Part shown: positions 27,015 to 35,738 of the stretch, piece after piece
How positions within the stretch are numbered: the stretch's first letter is position 1
Layout: each line of letters begins with the position of its first letter
Source: Chryseosolibacter sp964532595
Lineage (GTDB): Bacteria > Bacteroidota > Bacteroidia > Cytophagales > Cyclobacteriaceae
DNA: 64,000 nt
Direction: 5' to 3'
Assembly: GCA_964532595.1 (NCBI GenBank)
Contig: CAZHIQ010000014.1
Span: 17,548-81,547 of the forward strand
Position numbers and translations under genes: made by a program
The notes under the pieces: generated by a model
Told to the model about the DNA's origin: nothing
Databases searched by the model: none
What the model saw: only the letters and a program-made list of their open reading frames with translations

Positions 27015-27227
27015 TTATTGTTTCCCCTTCTGGATCAACCAGAGAACTAGCGTAAGAATGAGACTCAGCAGGATGCTCGTCGTGATTGGGACATACATTT
27101 TGAAGTTCCCTTTGTCTATAACAAGGTCGCCGGGTAACTTTCCGGGAAAAGGGAGCCGGGGAACAAAATGCATGATCACACCGACGATGACCAACACGGC
27201 ACCAACGATTATGAGAATTTTTCCCAT
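27015..27227 (-). CDS. DUF2905 family small membrane protein
   Basis: 70 residues with two hydrophobic helices (KILIIVGAVLVIVGVIMHF and TTSILLSLILTLVLWLI) joined by LPFPGKLPGDLVIDKGNFKMYVP, the characteristic DUF2905 loop. An inner-membrane protein of unknown role. It is divergent from the methyltransferase gene, 26 bases away. Confidence 0.85.
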   Translation of the reverse strand: MGKILIIVGAVLVIVGVIMHFVPRLPFPGKLPGDLVIDKGNFKMYVPITTSILLSLILTLVLWLIQKGKQ

Positions 27228-27253
27228 CTTGAAAGCTTCGTCTTTTTCTAATT

Positions 27254-27970
27254 ATGCAAATGCGTAACAAAGGTAAATTGTTTTTGATTCCTACTGCAAT
27301 TGCCGCTGTTTCGGCGGATACTTTTCTCCCGCCAAAAGTAAAGGAGGACGTCGCTTCTCTTCGACAGTTTCTGGCCGAGGACGTACGCACGGCACGACGT
27401 TATCTAAGTTCGCTGGGCATTTTCGCGTCTATTGAAGAACTGGCCTTCAGTGTGCTCGACAAGGATACTTCTCCGGACGAGCTTCAATCGCTGTGTGCTC
27501 CCCTTTTAGAGGGAAGGTCCATGGGGATTCTGACCGAATCGGGATGCCCGGGTGTAGCGGACCCGGGAGCCCTTGCAGTCGCTTACGCCCATAAAGTTGG
27601 CGTTCAGGTCGTCCCGCTGGTAGGTCCGTCTTCGCTGCTGCTTGCCCTAATGGCATCGGGGCTGAATGGTCAGCGATTCGCATTCCACGGGTATCTGCCA
27701 ATCAACAAGACCGAGACGGCCCGTGCTATTGCTGTACTCGAGAAAGAATCGCGGGCAAGGCAGCAAACACAAATATTTATTGAGACACCCTATCGCAATA
27801 ATCGCTTGTTGGAGAACCTGCTGCGTCATCTGGCGCCAGGCACGCGTCTTTGTATAGCCGTAGATATTACCGGTACGGATGAATCGATTAAGACGCGGGA
27901 AGTGGGAGAATGGCGGAAATCTCCACCCGAGTTACCAAAGCTTCCGGCGGTGTTCCTGTTTCTGGCTTGA
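27254..27970 (+). CDS. RsmI-like SAM-dependent methyltransferase
   Basis: 238 residues, tetrapyrrole-methylase fold. TESGCPGVADPGALAVAYAHK and LVGPSSLLLALMASGL are the glycine/proline motifs of the RsmI group that 2'-O-methylates 16S rRNA C1402. FIETPYRNNRL is likewise typical. The N-terminus (GKLFLIPTAIAAVSADTFLPPKV) differs from canonical RsmI, which begins with a TPIGN-like loop, and the protein is shorter, so it is probably the shorter paralogue common in Bacteroidota. Target unknown. It lies directly upstream of metK, the SAM supplier, but metK has its own promoter. Confidence 0.85.
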   Translation: MQMRNKGKLFLIPTAIAAVSADTFLPPKVKEDVASLRQFLAEDVRTARRYLSSLGIFASIEELAFSVLDKDTSPDELQSLCAPLLEGRSMGILTESGCPGVADPGALAVAYAHKVGVQVVPLVGPSSLLLALMASGLNGQRFAFHGYLPINKTETARAIAVLEKESRARQQTQIFIETPYRNNRLLENLLRHLAPGTRLCIAVDITGTDESIKTREVGEWRKSPPELPKLPAVFLFLA

Positions 27971-28006
27971 GACGTGGGCACAATTTTAACATTACGCCAT
28001 TTCGTC

Positions 28007-28014
28007 TAAATTTG
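28007..28014 (+). promoter_or_regulatory. metK promoter -7 element
   Basis: TAAATTTG fits TAnnTTTG exactly. It predicts a transcript start near 28021, only about 20 bases before the metK ATG, so there is no room for a SAM riboswitch in the leader. Confidence 0.6.
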
Positions 28015-28040
28015 CACGACCTTAAAACCAATTTCTTCTT

Positions 28041-29297
28041 ATGCCCTATCTGTTTACTTCAGAATCTGTATCTGAAGGCCATCCTGACAAAGTAGCTGAT
28101 CAAATCTCGGATGCTTTGATAGACTATTTCCTCGCTTATGATCCCGATGCGAAAGTGGCATGTGAGACCCTTGTTACAACGGGACAGGTGGTGCTTGCGG
28201 GCGAAGTGAAATCAAAGGCGTATCTCGATGTACAGGAAATTGCTCGCGAGGTTATCCGTCGCATCGGATATACAAAGAGTGAGTACATGTTCGAGGCAAA
28301 CTCATGCGGTATTCTTTCCGCGATTCACGAGCAGTCGCCCGATATCAACCAGGGTGTTGAACGAAAGAAAAAAGAAGATCAGGGCGCGGGCGACCAGGGG
28401 ATGATGTTCGGCTATGCAACGAACGAAACGGATAGCTATATGCCGTTGCCTCTTGAGATTGCTCATCTCCTTCTGAGAGAATTGTCAGCGATCCGCAAAG
28501 AGGGAAAGGTGATGAAATACCTGAGACCTGACGCGAAGTCACAGGTTACCATTGAGTATAGTGATGACCACAAACCGATCCGCATCGATACCATCGTTCT
28601 CTCTACCCAGCACGACGACTTCGCGAAGGATTCGGTCATGCTGAAGCAGATCACTCAGGATGTGAAGAACATCGTCATTCCAAGAGTGAAAAAGAAACTG
28701 CCCAAACGGGTGCAGAAACTCATAGACGAGAACATCAAATATCATATCAACCCGACCGGTAAGTTTGTTATCGGCGGGCCGCACGGTGATACCGGTCTGA
28801 CGGGCCGAAAAATCATTGTTGATACCTACGGCGGTAAAGGAGCCCACGGTGGGGGAGCTTTCTCCGGAAAGGATCCCTCGAAGGTTGACCGGTCGGCAGC
28901 TTATGCTACCCGGCACATTGCGAAGAATCTTGTCGCGGCAGGGGTCTGCGACGAGGCGCTTGTACAGGTCGCCTATGCTATTGGCGTCTCAAAACCCGTG
29001 GGGCTTTATGTCAAAACGTTTGGCACGGCGAAGGTAGATCTTACAGACGGCGAGATCTCGAGGAAGGTGGAAAAGATCTTTGATATGCGACCTTACTTTA
29101 TTGAACAACGCCTTAGACTACGCACGCCGATCTATTCTGAGACGGCAGCGTATGGCCATATGGGCCGTGAACCACGCGTCGTGGAAAAGGTGTTCAACAA
29201 AGGAAAAGCCGACGAAAAGAAGCTCAAGGTGGAACTCTTCCCCTGGGAAAAGCTCGACTATGTAGGCGAGATCAAAAAAGCGTTCAAGATCGCCTGA
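28041..29297 (+). CDS. metK: S-adenosylmethionine synthase
   Basis: 418 residues. Makes SAM from methionine and ATP in the cytoplasm. The start LFTSESVSEGHPDKVADQISDA is diagnostic. The hexapeptide GAGDQG (here QGAGDQGMMFGYA, about residue 115) binds ATP, and GGKGAHGGGAFSGKDPSKVDRSAAY contains the P-loop-like GGGAFSGKD. Length is in the Bacteroidota range. It sits between an RsmI-like methyltransferase and a strong bidirectional terminator shared with convergent hpf. Confidence 0.97.
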   Translation: MPYLFTSESVSEGHPDKVADQISDALIDYFLAYDPDAKVACETLVTTGQVVLAGEVKSKAYLDVQEIAREVIRRIGYTKSEYMFEANSCGILSAIHEQSPDINQGVERKKKEDQGAGDQGMMFGYATNETDSYMPLPLEIAHLLLRELSAIRKEGKVMKYLRPDAKSQVTIEYSDDHKPIRIDTIVLSTQHDDFAKDSVMLKQITQDVKNIVIPRVKKKLPKRVQKLIDENIKYHINPTGKFVIGGPHGDTGLTGRKIIVDTYGGKGAHGGGAFSGKDPSKVDRSAAYATRHIAKNLVAAGVCDEALVQVAYAIGVSKPVGLYVKTFGTAKVDLTDGEISRKVEKIFDMRPYFIEQRLRLRTPIYSETAAYGHMGREPRVVEKVFNKGKADEKKLKVELFPWEKLDYVGEIKKAFKIA

Positions 29298-29316
29298 GAG
29301 GCGCGGCAAGGGTAAT

Positions 29317-29350
29317 AAAAAAGGGCAGATTTTTCTGCCCTTTTGTTTTG
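29317..29350. terminator. Bidirectional terminator between metK and hpf
   Basis: Perfect 11-bp stem: AAAAGGGCAGA (29319-29329), loop TTTT, TCTGCCCTTTT (29334-29344), followed by a T-rich tract. A-tracts on the left give a T-tract on the other strand, so it should work in both directions. Confidence 0.85.
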
Positions 29351-29357
29351 TCGGAGG

Positions 29358-29684
29358 TTATGCCGAGACGAGCGAAGCCTTGTCAACTTTTCTGTTGCGG
29401 AGCTTTTCCTTAAACCGCTTGAGTTGAATGCTGAGTGCGTCTGTGGCGATGTCTGTGGCAGCTTCAAATGTTCGGCCTTTTTCCGTGACGAACAATTGGC
29501 CGCCGGGGACGTTAAGTTTGATATCAACGGTCTTATTGTCAGTACCCTCATTGTTAATACGCAAGAAGACTTCGCCGTCGATCAGGCGATCATAGAAGGT
29601 CTCCAGCTTGTTCACCTTCTTCTGGATGTAGTTCACCAACTTCCGGTCGGCGTCAAAGCGGATGGAATGAACTTGAAGCTTCAT
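29358..29684 (-). CDS. hpf: Ribosome hibernation factor HPF/RaiA-like (short form)
   Basis: 108 residues from ATG 29684 (MKLQVHSIRFDADRKL). An upstream in-frame opening is not typical. The fold is shown by YIQKKVNKLETFYDRL, VDIKLNVPGG, and FEAATDIATDALSIQLKRFKEKLR. Members bind the 30S subunit and block the decoding site during stationary phase or stress. It lacks the extra C-terminal domain of long HPF. It follows xerC by 41 bases on the same strand. Confidence 0.9.
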   Translation of the reverse strand: MKLQVHSIRFDADRKLVNYIQKKVNKLETFYDRLIDGEVFLRINNEGTDNKTVDIKLNVPGGQLFVTEKGRTFEAATDIATDALSIQLKRFKEKLRNRKVDKASLVSA

Positions 29685-29725
29685 AGCGCTATAATTTAGG
29701 TTAAACATGATTCCTCTATGCCAAC

Positions 29726-30604
29726 TCACGCTTTGGGGTGCGCTTGTTCAAAGACTTTGCGCAGCTTGTCGAGCGAGTTGTGCGTGTAGACTTGCGTTGC
29801 CGCAAGACTGGTATGACCCAGCAGGTCTTTAACTGCGTTAAGTTCCGCTCCTCTGTCGAGCAGATGGGTTGCATAAGTATGCCGCAGAACGTGTGGACTG
29901 CGTTTTTCAAGCGCCGGCAGAGTTGCCAATTGCTTCCTTACTACTTTATAAACCAACGAAGGATAACATGGTTCCCCGTTTTTCCGGACGAAAAGTGTTT
30001 CGCTTATGCGTGATACTTCGCGATTTCGAATGAGGCGATATTGCTCGATCAGGGAAACCAGCGACGCGGGGAAGGGGATGACCCGCTCCTTATTCCGCTT
30101 ACCCAGAACCCTGATAGTGCGTTGGCGTAGATCGATATTATCGTCGCGAAGGTTAATAAGTTCCGAAAGTCGGATGCCAGTGCCATACAACACCTCGAGA
30201 ATAAGGCGATCACGGAGGGCCTCGAAGGTTTCGGGTATTTCCTGGTTGTCCAACAATTTCACCATATGATCGGCCTGGACGAAGTGGGGAATCCGGTTCG
30301 GTGTTTTCAAGGCCTGAATCTGCGACATGGGGTGGGTCTTAATCACGCCCCGCGAGAGGAGATACTTGTAGAACCTCCTCAGACAGGCAAGTTTTCGATT
30401 GACCGATACCGGCTCGAACTTGCGTTCCATAAGGTCAACGATCCACATCCGGATTATGGTATGATCGGCCCCGGAAATATCCGATTCGGTCTGGTTGCTG
30501 GATAGAAACTTCTGGAACTGATTCAGGTCGTGCTGATACGCAGTAATAGTATGGCTGCTTAGCCGCTTCTCGTGCTGGAGATATTTGAGAAAGGAATCAA
30601 TCAT
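29726..30604 (-). CDS. xerC: Tyrosine recombinase, XerC/XerD type
   Basis: 292 residues. An N-terminal SAM-like core-binding domain (MIDSFLKYLQHEKRLSSHTI) is followed by the catalytic domain with Arg in GTGIRLSE, Lys in GKRNKER, HVLRHTYATHLL (HxxR), LGHTSL (His) and the nucleophile Tyr in VYTHNS. Normal length for chromosome dimer resolution. The gene order rpsU-xerC-hpf is usual in Bacteroidota, which argues against a mobile-element integrase. Whether it is the XerC or the XerD partner cannot be decided here. Confidence 0.92.
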   Translation of the reverse strand: MIDSFLKYLQHEKRLSSHTITAYQHDLNQFQKFLSSNQTESDISGADHTIIRMWIVDLMERKFEPVSVNRKLACLRRFYKYLLSRGVIKTHPMSQIQALKTPNRIPHFVQADHMVKLLDNQEIPETFEALRDRLILEVLYGTGIRLSELINLRDDNIDLRQRTIRVLGKRNKERVIPFPASLVSLIEQYRLIRNREVSRISETLFVRKNGEPCYPSLVYKVVRKQLATLPALEKRSPHVLRHTYATHLLDRGAELNAVKDLLGHTSLAATQVYTHNSLDKLRKVFEQAHPKA

Positions 30605-30630
30605 TTCGGCAACAGCGTCATTACAATATA

Positions 30631-30666
30631 AAAAAATAATCCCCAGGAGGCGACCTCCAGGGGATT
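30631..30666 (-). terminator. Terminator of rpsU
   Basis: On the minus strand: AATCCCC, one mismatch, GGAGG, a 3-base loop, CCTCC, one mismatch, GGGGATT, then a run of Ts (A7 on the plus strand near 30629-30637). It lies between rpsU and xerC, so xerC needs read-through or its own promoter. A second small hairpin (GGAAAGG/CCTTTCC) lies between it and the rpsU stop. Confidence 0.8.
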
Positions 30667-30708
30667 TATATCAGCGTGCCGGGAAAGGAAGACCTTTCCG
30701 GAAGACTA

Positions 30709-30903
30709 TTAACCGTTTTCCTGCTGACGCATTCTCTGCCGGTAGGCAGCGCGAATCAGCTGGTTCCTTCTGCGTACAGAGGGCTTCTCGTAAGACGTCC
30801 GTGAGCGCAATTCCTTCAAAACACCCGTCTTTTCAAACTTCTTCTTGAAACGCTTTAATGCCTTGTCGATGGATTCGTTCTCTTTTACGTTAACTACAAT
30901 CAT
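30709..30903 (-). CDS. rpsU: 30S ribosomal protein S21
   Basis: 64 residues: MIVVNVKENESIDKALKRFK, then KKFEKTGVLKELRSR and a basic arginine-rich tail RRRNQLIRAAYRQRMR. Full length for S21, which sits near the anti-Shine-Dalgarno end of 16S rRNA. In Bacteroidota the anti-Shine-Dalgarno is occluded, in part by S21, in line with the scarcity of Shine-Dalgarno sites in this window. It has its own promoter and terminator. Confidence 0.96.
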   Translation of the reverse strand: MIVVNVKENESIDKALKRFKKKFEKTGVLKELRSRTSYEKPSVRRRNQLIRAAYRQRMRQQENG

Positions 30904-30922
30904 AATCTCGCTTTAAGGGTTG

Positions 30923-30954
30923 CAAATCTAAATGAATAAAATCAAAGACACAAA
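30923..30954 (-). promoter_or_regulatory. rpsU promoter
   Basis: On the minus strand: -33 element TTTG (CAAA at 30951-30954), 20 bp, then -7 element TAGATTTG (CAAATCTA at 30923-30930). Both boxes and their spacing match the Bacteroidota consensus. Confidence 0.7.
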
Positions 30955-30956
30955 TT

Positions 30957-32126
30957 TCATTTTAGAATCGCACGAGAGATAACAAGTTTTTGAATCTCCG
31001 AAGTTCCCTCTCCTATGGTGCAAAGTTTGGCATCGCGGTAGTACTTTTCTGCGGGAAAGTCCTTCGTGTAGCCGTAGCCTCCAAATATCTGTACGGCATC
31101 ATTGGCCACTTCGACAGCGATTTCGGAGGCATAGAGCTTAGCCATGGCCGATTCTTTATTGACTTCAATTCCCTTGTTTTTCAGGTCTCCGGCCCGATAA
31201 GTCAAAAGCGATGCGGCTTCGATTTTTGTTGCCATTTCGGCCAGTTTGAAGGAAATGCCCTGAAAATTGGCGATTGGCTGGTTGAACTGATGCCGCTCCT
31301 TGGCGTATTTGAGCGCAGCCTCATAAGCTCCGGTGGCGATGCCCAGCGCCAGGGCGGCAATGCTGATCCGGCCTCCATCGAGGATTTTCATGGCCTGTAT
31401 GAAACCCTCCCCTTCAGCGCCGAGCCTTTGTGACGCAGGTATCCGACAATCGCTGAACACGAGTTCAGCTGTTTCGGAGGCGCGCATGCCGAGCTTGTTT
31501 TCTTTCTTGCCGGATGAAAATCCTGGCGTTCCTTTTTCAACGATGAAGGCGGTCATGCCGCGCGAGTCCCCGCGCAGTCCGGTGCGGGCGATAACGACCG
31601 CCACACTCCCTGACTTGCCATGTGTTATGAAATTCTTGGAGCCGTTCAAAACGTAGTGATCACCATCGCGTACGGCAACGGTCCGCATATTGGCTGCGTC
31701 CGATCCGGTGTTGGGCTCCGTTAATCCCCAGGCGCCTATCCATTCCCCAGAGGCTAACTTCGGAAGGTATCGGCGTTTTTGATCGTCATCACCAAACATC
31801 AGGATGTGATTTGTACAGAGGGAATTATGCGCAGCCATCGACAAACCGATCGAGCCGTCTACTTTCGACAGCTCTACAATGGCGGTGATGTATTCCATGT
31901 AACCGAAGCCTGCTCCACCGTACTCCTGAGGAACAAGAACTCCCATCAGCCCCAGGTCACCGAGTTCATGGAAAAGTTCAAGCGGAAAAGTCTGACTCTC
32001 GTCCCACTCCATCATCCTGGGACGAATTCGGCGCGTAGCAAACTCGCGAATCATTTCCGCGATCATCTTTTGATTCTCCGAAACCTCAAAGTTTATCTCG
32101 GGTAAATTTTCCACCATCTGGCTCAT
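30957..32126 (-). CDS. Acyl-CoA dehydrogenase
   Basis: About 389 residues from ATG 32126 (MSQMVENLPEINFEVSENQ); a TTG 21 bases upstream is possible. FAD enzyme of fatty-acid beta-oxidation or branched-chain catabolism. WGLTEPNTGSDAANMRT is the flavin-binding signature, IFGGYGYTKDFPAEKYYRDAK and TIGEGTSEIQKLVI are the C-terminal hallmarks, and a Glu in the latter region (GEGTSEI) fits the short-chain class catalytic base position. Cytoplasmic. Chain-length preference cannot be read from sequence. No electron-transfer flavoprotein genes are adjacent. Confidence 0.92.
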   Translation of the reverse strand: MSQMVENLPEINFEVSENQKMIAEMIREFATRRIRPRMMEWDESQTFPLELFHELGDLGLMGVLVPQEYGGAGFGYMEYITAIVELSKVDGSIGLSMAAHNSLCTNHILMFGDDDQKRRYLPKLASGEWIGAWGLTEPNTGSDAANMRTVAVRDGDHYVLNGSKNFITHGKSGSVAVVIARTGLRGDSRGMTAFIVEKGTPGFSSGKKENKLGMRASETAELVFSDCRIPASQRLGAEGEGFIQAMKILDGGRISIAALALGIATGAYEAALKYAKERHQFNQPIANFQGISFKLAEMATKIEAASLLTYRAGDLKNKGIEVNKESAMAKLYASEIAVEVANDAVQIFGGYGYTKDFPAEKYYRDAKLCTIGEGTSEIQKLVISRAILK

Positions 32127-32175
32127 ATATTTGCCTTTGTTTGACAAGGGAAGTTAGTCAATAAGATTATGCCCG

Positions 32176-32191
32176 CCAAACGAATGTTTGG
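32176..32191. repeat. Inverted repeat upstream of ugd
   Basis: CCAAAC, GAAT, GTTTGG in the 183-base gap between the divergent acyl-CoA dehydrogenase and ugd genes. It could be an operator (arms 6 bp) or a weak hairpin. No T-tract. Significance uncertain. Confidence 0.35.
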
Positions 32192-32309
32192 TAGGATTGG
32201 AAATTTGTTTACAATTGCTGGTATAGTTTTTTTGATGACGGGGCGGGAAACAGCCGATATGTTGCATAATTGCAGATTCTTTTAGCAAAGACTTTTTTAA
32301 ACCCAAAAC

Positions 32310-33623
32310 ATGAAAATTGCCGTAGTTGGAACTGGTTACGTTGGATTGGTAACCGGTACTTGCTTTGCCGAAACGGGAAACACCGTGACGTGCATCGACA
32401 TCGACCAGGAAAAGGTCACAAAACTTAAGAACGGAAAAATCACGATTTACGAACCGGGGCTTGAGCAGTTGTTCGAGCGGAACATCAAGCAAAACCGTCT
32501 TCTCTTCACGACGAGTTTGCCCGAGGGAATCAAGGGCGCGGATGTCATTTTTCTGGCGCTGCCTACTCCTCCCGGCGAGGATGGGTCGGCTGATTTGAAA
32601 TATATTCTTAAAGTCGCCGATGACCTCGGTCCTCTTCTGGAAGACTATACCGTGATCGTCGATAAGAGCACCGTTCCCGTCGGCACGGCCGACAAGGTTC
32701 GCGCGGCGATTGGCGCCAAGGCTAAAGTTGAGTTCGACGTTGTATCCAACCCAGAATTCCTGCGCGAAGGTGTTGCGGTCGAAGACTTCATGAAGCCGGA
32801 GCGGGTCGTTATCGGAACGAATTCTCCGCGTGCCCGGAAGCTGATGGAGACGTTGTACTCCCCGTTCGTCAGGCAGGGTAATCCCTTGGTTTTTATGGAC
32901 GAACGTTCAGCCGAGCTGACTAAATACGCCGCCAACTCGTTCCTGGCTACCAAGATCAGCTTCATGAACGAAATCGCGAACCTATGCGAATTGCTCGGCG
33001 CCGACGTTGATGCGGTGCGAAAAGGAATAGGCACAGATAGCCGTATAGGAAAACGATTCCTTTTTCCGGGGATTGGCTACGGCGGAAGTTGCTTCCCGAA
33101 AGATGTTCAGGCCCTGGCAAAGTCTGCGGAAGACACATCCTACAACTTCCGGATTCTCAAGGCCGTTATGGAAGTGAATCAATATCAGAAGACGAAGCTC
33201 CTTACACGAATCCGCGAGCATTTCAAAAATGACCTTAAAGGAAAGGTGATTGCCGTTTGGGGTCTCGCATTCAAACCGCACACAGACGATATTCGTGAGG
33301 CGCCAGCGTTATACAACATCGAAGGCCTCCTGAAGGACGGCGCTGTGGTTCGTGCTCATGATCCCGAGGCAACCGAAAACGTCCGGAAAATATTCGGCGA
33401 TCGTATCCAGTATTGCGAAACTCCCTACGCCGCGGCTCAGGGGGCGGATGCTATCTTTATAGCGACCGAGTGGCCCGAATTCAGAACACCTGACTTTGAG
33501 CGCCTTGCGTCGGTTGTGAAGAACAAGGTGATTTTTGATGGACGCAATGTGTATGAGCTCGACGTCATGCGCGAACATGGGTTCCAGTACTACAGCATAG
33601 GAAGAGAGGTGGTTCATGGCTAA
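32310..33623 (+). CDS. ugd: UDP-glucose 6-dehydrogenase
   Basis: 437 residues. Oxidises UDP-glucose to UDP-glucuronate with 2 NAD+. KIAVVGTGYVGLVTGTCFAE is the NAD-binding start, VVSNPEFLREGVAVEDF the central helix motif, and GIGYGGSCFPKDVQAL contains the catalytic Cys (about residue 260). AFKPHTDDIREAPA starts the UDP-binding C-terminal domain. Its stop overlaps the next ATG by 8 bases, so the product is probably handed on to the UDP-glucuronate decarboxylase. Confidence 0.95.
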   Translation: MKIAVVGTGYVGLVTGTCFAETGNTVTCIDIDQEKVTKLKNGKITIYEPGLEQLFERNIKQNRLLFTTSLPEGIKGADVIFLALPTPPGEDGSADLKYILKVADDLGPLLEDYTVIVDKSTVPVGTADKVRAAIGAKAKVEFDVVSNPEFLREGVAVEDFMKPERVVIGTNSPRARKLMETLYSPFVRQGNPLVFMDERSAELTKYAANSFLATKISFMNEIANLCELLGADVDAVRKGIGTDSRIGKRFLFPGIGYGGSCFPKDVQALAKSAEDTSYNFRILKAVMEVNQYQKTKLLTRIREHFKNDLKGKVIAVWGLAFKPHTDDIREAPALYNIEGLLKDGAVVRAHDPEATENVRKIFGDRIQYCETPYAAAQGADAIFIATEWPEFRTPDFERLASVVKNKVIFDGRNVYELDVMREHGFQYYSIGREVVHG

Positions 33624-34608
33624 GCGCGAAAGAGTCTTGATTACCGGGGGAGCAGGCTTCCTCGGTTCGCACCTGTGTGAGCGATTCCTCAATGAAGGAT
33701 TCCATGTGATCGCCATGGATAATCTGATCACTGGCGACTTGCGCAACATCGAGCATCTGTTTAAGCACGCGAACTTTGAGTTCTACAATCACGATGTCTC
33801 ATCGTTTGTGCATGTACCGGGAGAACTTCGCTATATACTGCATTTTGCATCGCCAGCCAGTCCCATTGATTATCTGAAGATCCCGATTCAAACCCTCAAA
33901 GTAGGATCATTGGGTACTCACCACCTCCTGGGGCTCGCCCGGGCGAAGAAGGCACGCATTTTGGTAGCCTCTACCTCGGAAGTTTACGGCGATCCGCTCG
34001 TACATCCGCAGACGGAAGAGTACTATGGCAACGTGAACCCTATTGGCCCGCGTGGCGTATATGACGAAGCCAAGCGCTTCCAGGAAGCGATCACCATGGC
34101 GTATCATACTTTCCACAAGGTTGATACGCGTATTGTGCGCATCTTCAACACTTATGGGCCACGGATGCGACTGAACGATGGACGCGTGCTGCCGGCCTTT
34201 ATTGGTCAGGCGCTGCGCGGAGAGGATCTTACCGTCTTTGGTGATGGATCGCAGACACGCTCTTTTTGTTATGTCGATGATCAGGTGGAAGGAATTTTCA
34301 GGCTCCTCATGTCTGACTATCATTTACCGGTCAACATTGGCAATCCCGACGAAATTACGATCAGGGAGTTTGCAGAAGAAATCGTGAAACTGACAGGGAC
34401 GACCCAAAAGATCGTGTACGAGCCACTCCCTAAAGACGACCCGAAACAACGACAGCCAGACATTACGAAGGCACGCGAGATACTGGGGTGGGAACCTAAG
34501 GTGTCAAGAGCGGAGGGGCTTCGCATTACCTATGACTACTTCAAGTCGCTTCCCCGCGAAGTGTTGTTTGAACGTGAACACAAGAACTTTGAAAAATACA
34601 TCCGCTGA
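33616..34608 (+). CDS. uxs: UDP-glucuronate decarboxylase (UDP-xylose synthase)
   Basis: 330 residues, extended SDR. GGAGFLGSHLCERF binds NAD, STSEVYGDPLVHPQ contains the catalytic Thr/Ser, and VYDEAKRFQEA the Tyr-Lys pair. GRVLPAFIGQALRGEDLTVFGDGSQTRSFCYVDD is the UXS-type nucleotide-sugar region (motif FGDGSQTRSFCYVDD). It converts UDP-glucuronate to UDP-xylose and CO2. It overlaps ugd by 8 bases, so the two enzymes are translationally coupled and together make UDP-xylose from UDP-glucose. Confidence 0.92.
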   Translation: MAKRERVLITGGAGFLGSHLCERFLNEGFHVIAMDNLITGDLRNIEHLFKHANFEFYNHDVSSFVHVPGELRYILHFASPASPIDYLKIPIQTLKVGSLGTHHLLGLARAKKARILVASTSEVYGDPLVHPQTEEYYGNVNPIGPRGVYDEAKRFQEAITMAYHTFHKVDTRIVRIFNTYGPRMRLNDGRVLPAFIGQALRGEDLTVFGDGSQTRSFCYVDDQVEGIFRLLMSDYHLPVNIGNPDEITIREFAEEIVKLTGTTQKIVYEPLPKDDPKQRQPDITKAREILGWEPKVSRAEGLRITYDYFKSLPREVLFEREHKNFEKYIR

Positions 34609-34635
34609 TTAAACGGATTGTAAAAGTAATTCAAC

Positions 34636-35694
34636 ATGAACAAGAAGACCATTGTGATTACCGGGGGCGCCGGTTTCATCGGCTCCCATGTGGTTCGCTT
34701 TTTCGTAAGGCAGTACCCCCACTACCGGATTATCAATCTCGACAAATTGACGTATGCTGGTAACCTCGAAAACCTCAAGGATGTTGAGGACCAGCCAAAC
34801 TACCGGTTTGTAAAGGGCGACATCCTCGATGTTGAATTTCTTTTCAACTTATTTCGCGAAAACGATGTCGATGGTGTGATCCATCTCGCTGCTGAGTCGC
34901 ACGTTGATCGCTCGCTTCATAATCCGGCTGAGTTTGCTAATACGAACATCATTGGAACCCTGAATCTTCTGCGGGCTGCGCAGGCGACGTGGCATCCTGA
35001 CTTCAGCGGTCGCCTATTTTACCATATATCGACCGATGAAGTCTATGGAGTGGCGGCCCCGGGCGAGTACTTCACTGAGACCACGCATATCGATCCCCGT
35101 TCTCCGTATTCGGCTTCGAAAGCAAGCAGCGATCACTTCGTCAGTGCATTCTACCACAGTTTTGGATTGCCAACGGTCATCAGCAGGTGTTCGAACAACT
35201 ACGGGCCTTACCACTTTCCTGAGAAGCTGATTCCTCTGATGATAAACAACATCATCAACCGTCAGCCGCTACCCGTTTATGGCCAGGGGGAGAATGTCCG
35301 TGATTGGCTGTATGTAGAAGACCACGCACGCGCCATCGATGCGATATTTCACAAGGGCAAACCCGGGGAGATATACAACATCGGTGGAAACAATGAGTGG
35401 AAAAACATTGATCTTGTTCTGTTGCTTTGCCGTCTGATGGATAGGAAACTGAACAGGGAAGATGGAGAGTCTGAAAAATTGATCACTTACGTGAAAGATC
35501 GTCCGGGCCACGATCTGCGTTATGCCATTGATGCGTCGAAACTGGCGGGCGAGACCGGATGGCGCCCTGAAACGCCTTTCGAAGTTGGATTGGAAAAGAC
35601 CATCGACTGGTATCTCACCCATCAGGATTGGTTGAAACGCGTAACGTCCGGAGAGTATCTTCAGTACTATGCTACTATGTACGAGGGACGATGA
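34636..35694 (+). CDS. rfbB: dTDP-glucose 4,6-dehydratase
   Basis: 352 residues, extended SDR. ITGGAGFIGSHVVRFF is the NAD loop, ISTDEVYG the catalytic Thr-Asp-Glu, and YSASKASSDHFV the Tyr-Lys pair. RCSNNYGPYHFPEKLIPL and RDWLYVEDHARAID are RmlB hallmarks. It makes dTDP-4-keto-6-deoxyglucose. It follows uxs by 27 bases in the same operon. The next enzymes rfbC and rfbD are not in the window, so the final dTDP sugar is unknown. Confidence 0.94.
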   Translation: MNKKTIVITGGAGFIGSHVVRFFVRQYPHYRIINLDKLTYAGNLENLKDVEDQPNYRFVKGDILDVEFLFNLFRENDVDGVIHLAAESHVDRSLHNPAEFANTNIIGTLNLLRAAQATWHPDFSGRLFYHISTDEVYGVAAPGEYFTETTHIDPRSPYSASKASSDHFVSAFYHSFGLPTVISRCSNNYGPYHFPEKLIPLMINNIINRQPLPVYGQGENVRDWLYVEDHARAIDAIFHKGKPGEIYNIGGNNEWKNIDLVLLLCRLMDRKLNREDGESEKLITYVKDRPGHDLRYAIDASKLAGETGWRPETPFEVGLEKTIDWYLTHQDWLKRVTSGEYLQYYATMYEGR

Positions 35695-35738
35695 AGCTTC
35701 TCGTGATTTGTCGATTGTAGAGTTTACAGTTTGAATGT

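Noticed and set aside
27971..28040. SAM riboswitch upstream of metK
   Set aside because: The -7 element at 28007-28014 leaves a leader of only about 20 bases, and no aptamer-like stems are visible.
29726..30604. Integrative element marked by a tyrosine recombinase
   Set aside because: The gene is in the conserved rpsU-xerC-hpf context with no attachment repeats, so it is the housekeeping Xer recombinase.
30682..30699. Small hairpin GGAAAGG/CCTTTCC after rpsU
   Set aside because: A short 7-bp stem without a T-tract; the stronger hairpin at 30631-30666 is the likely terminator.
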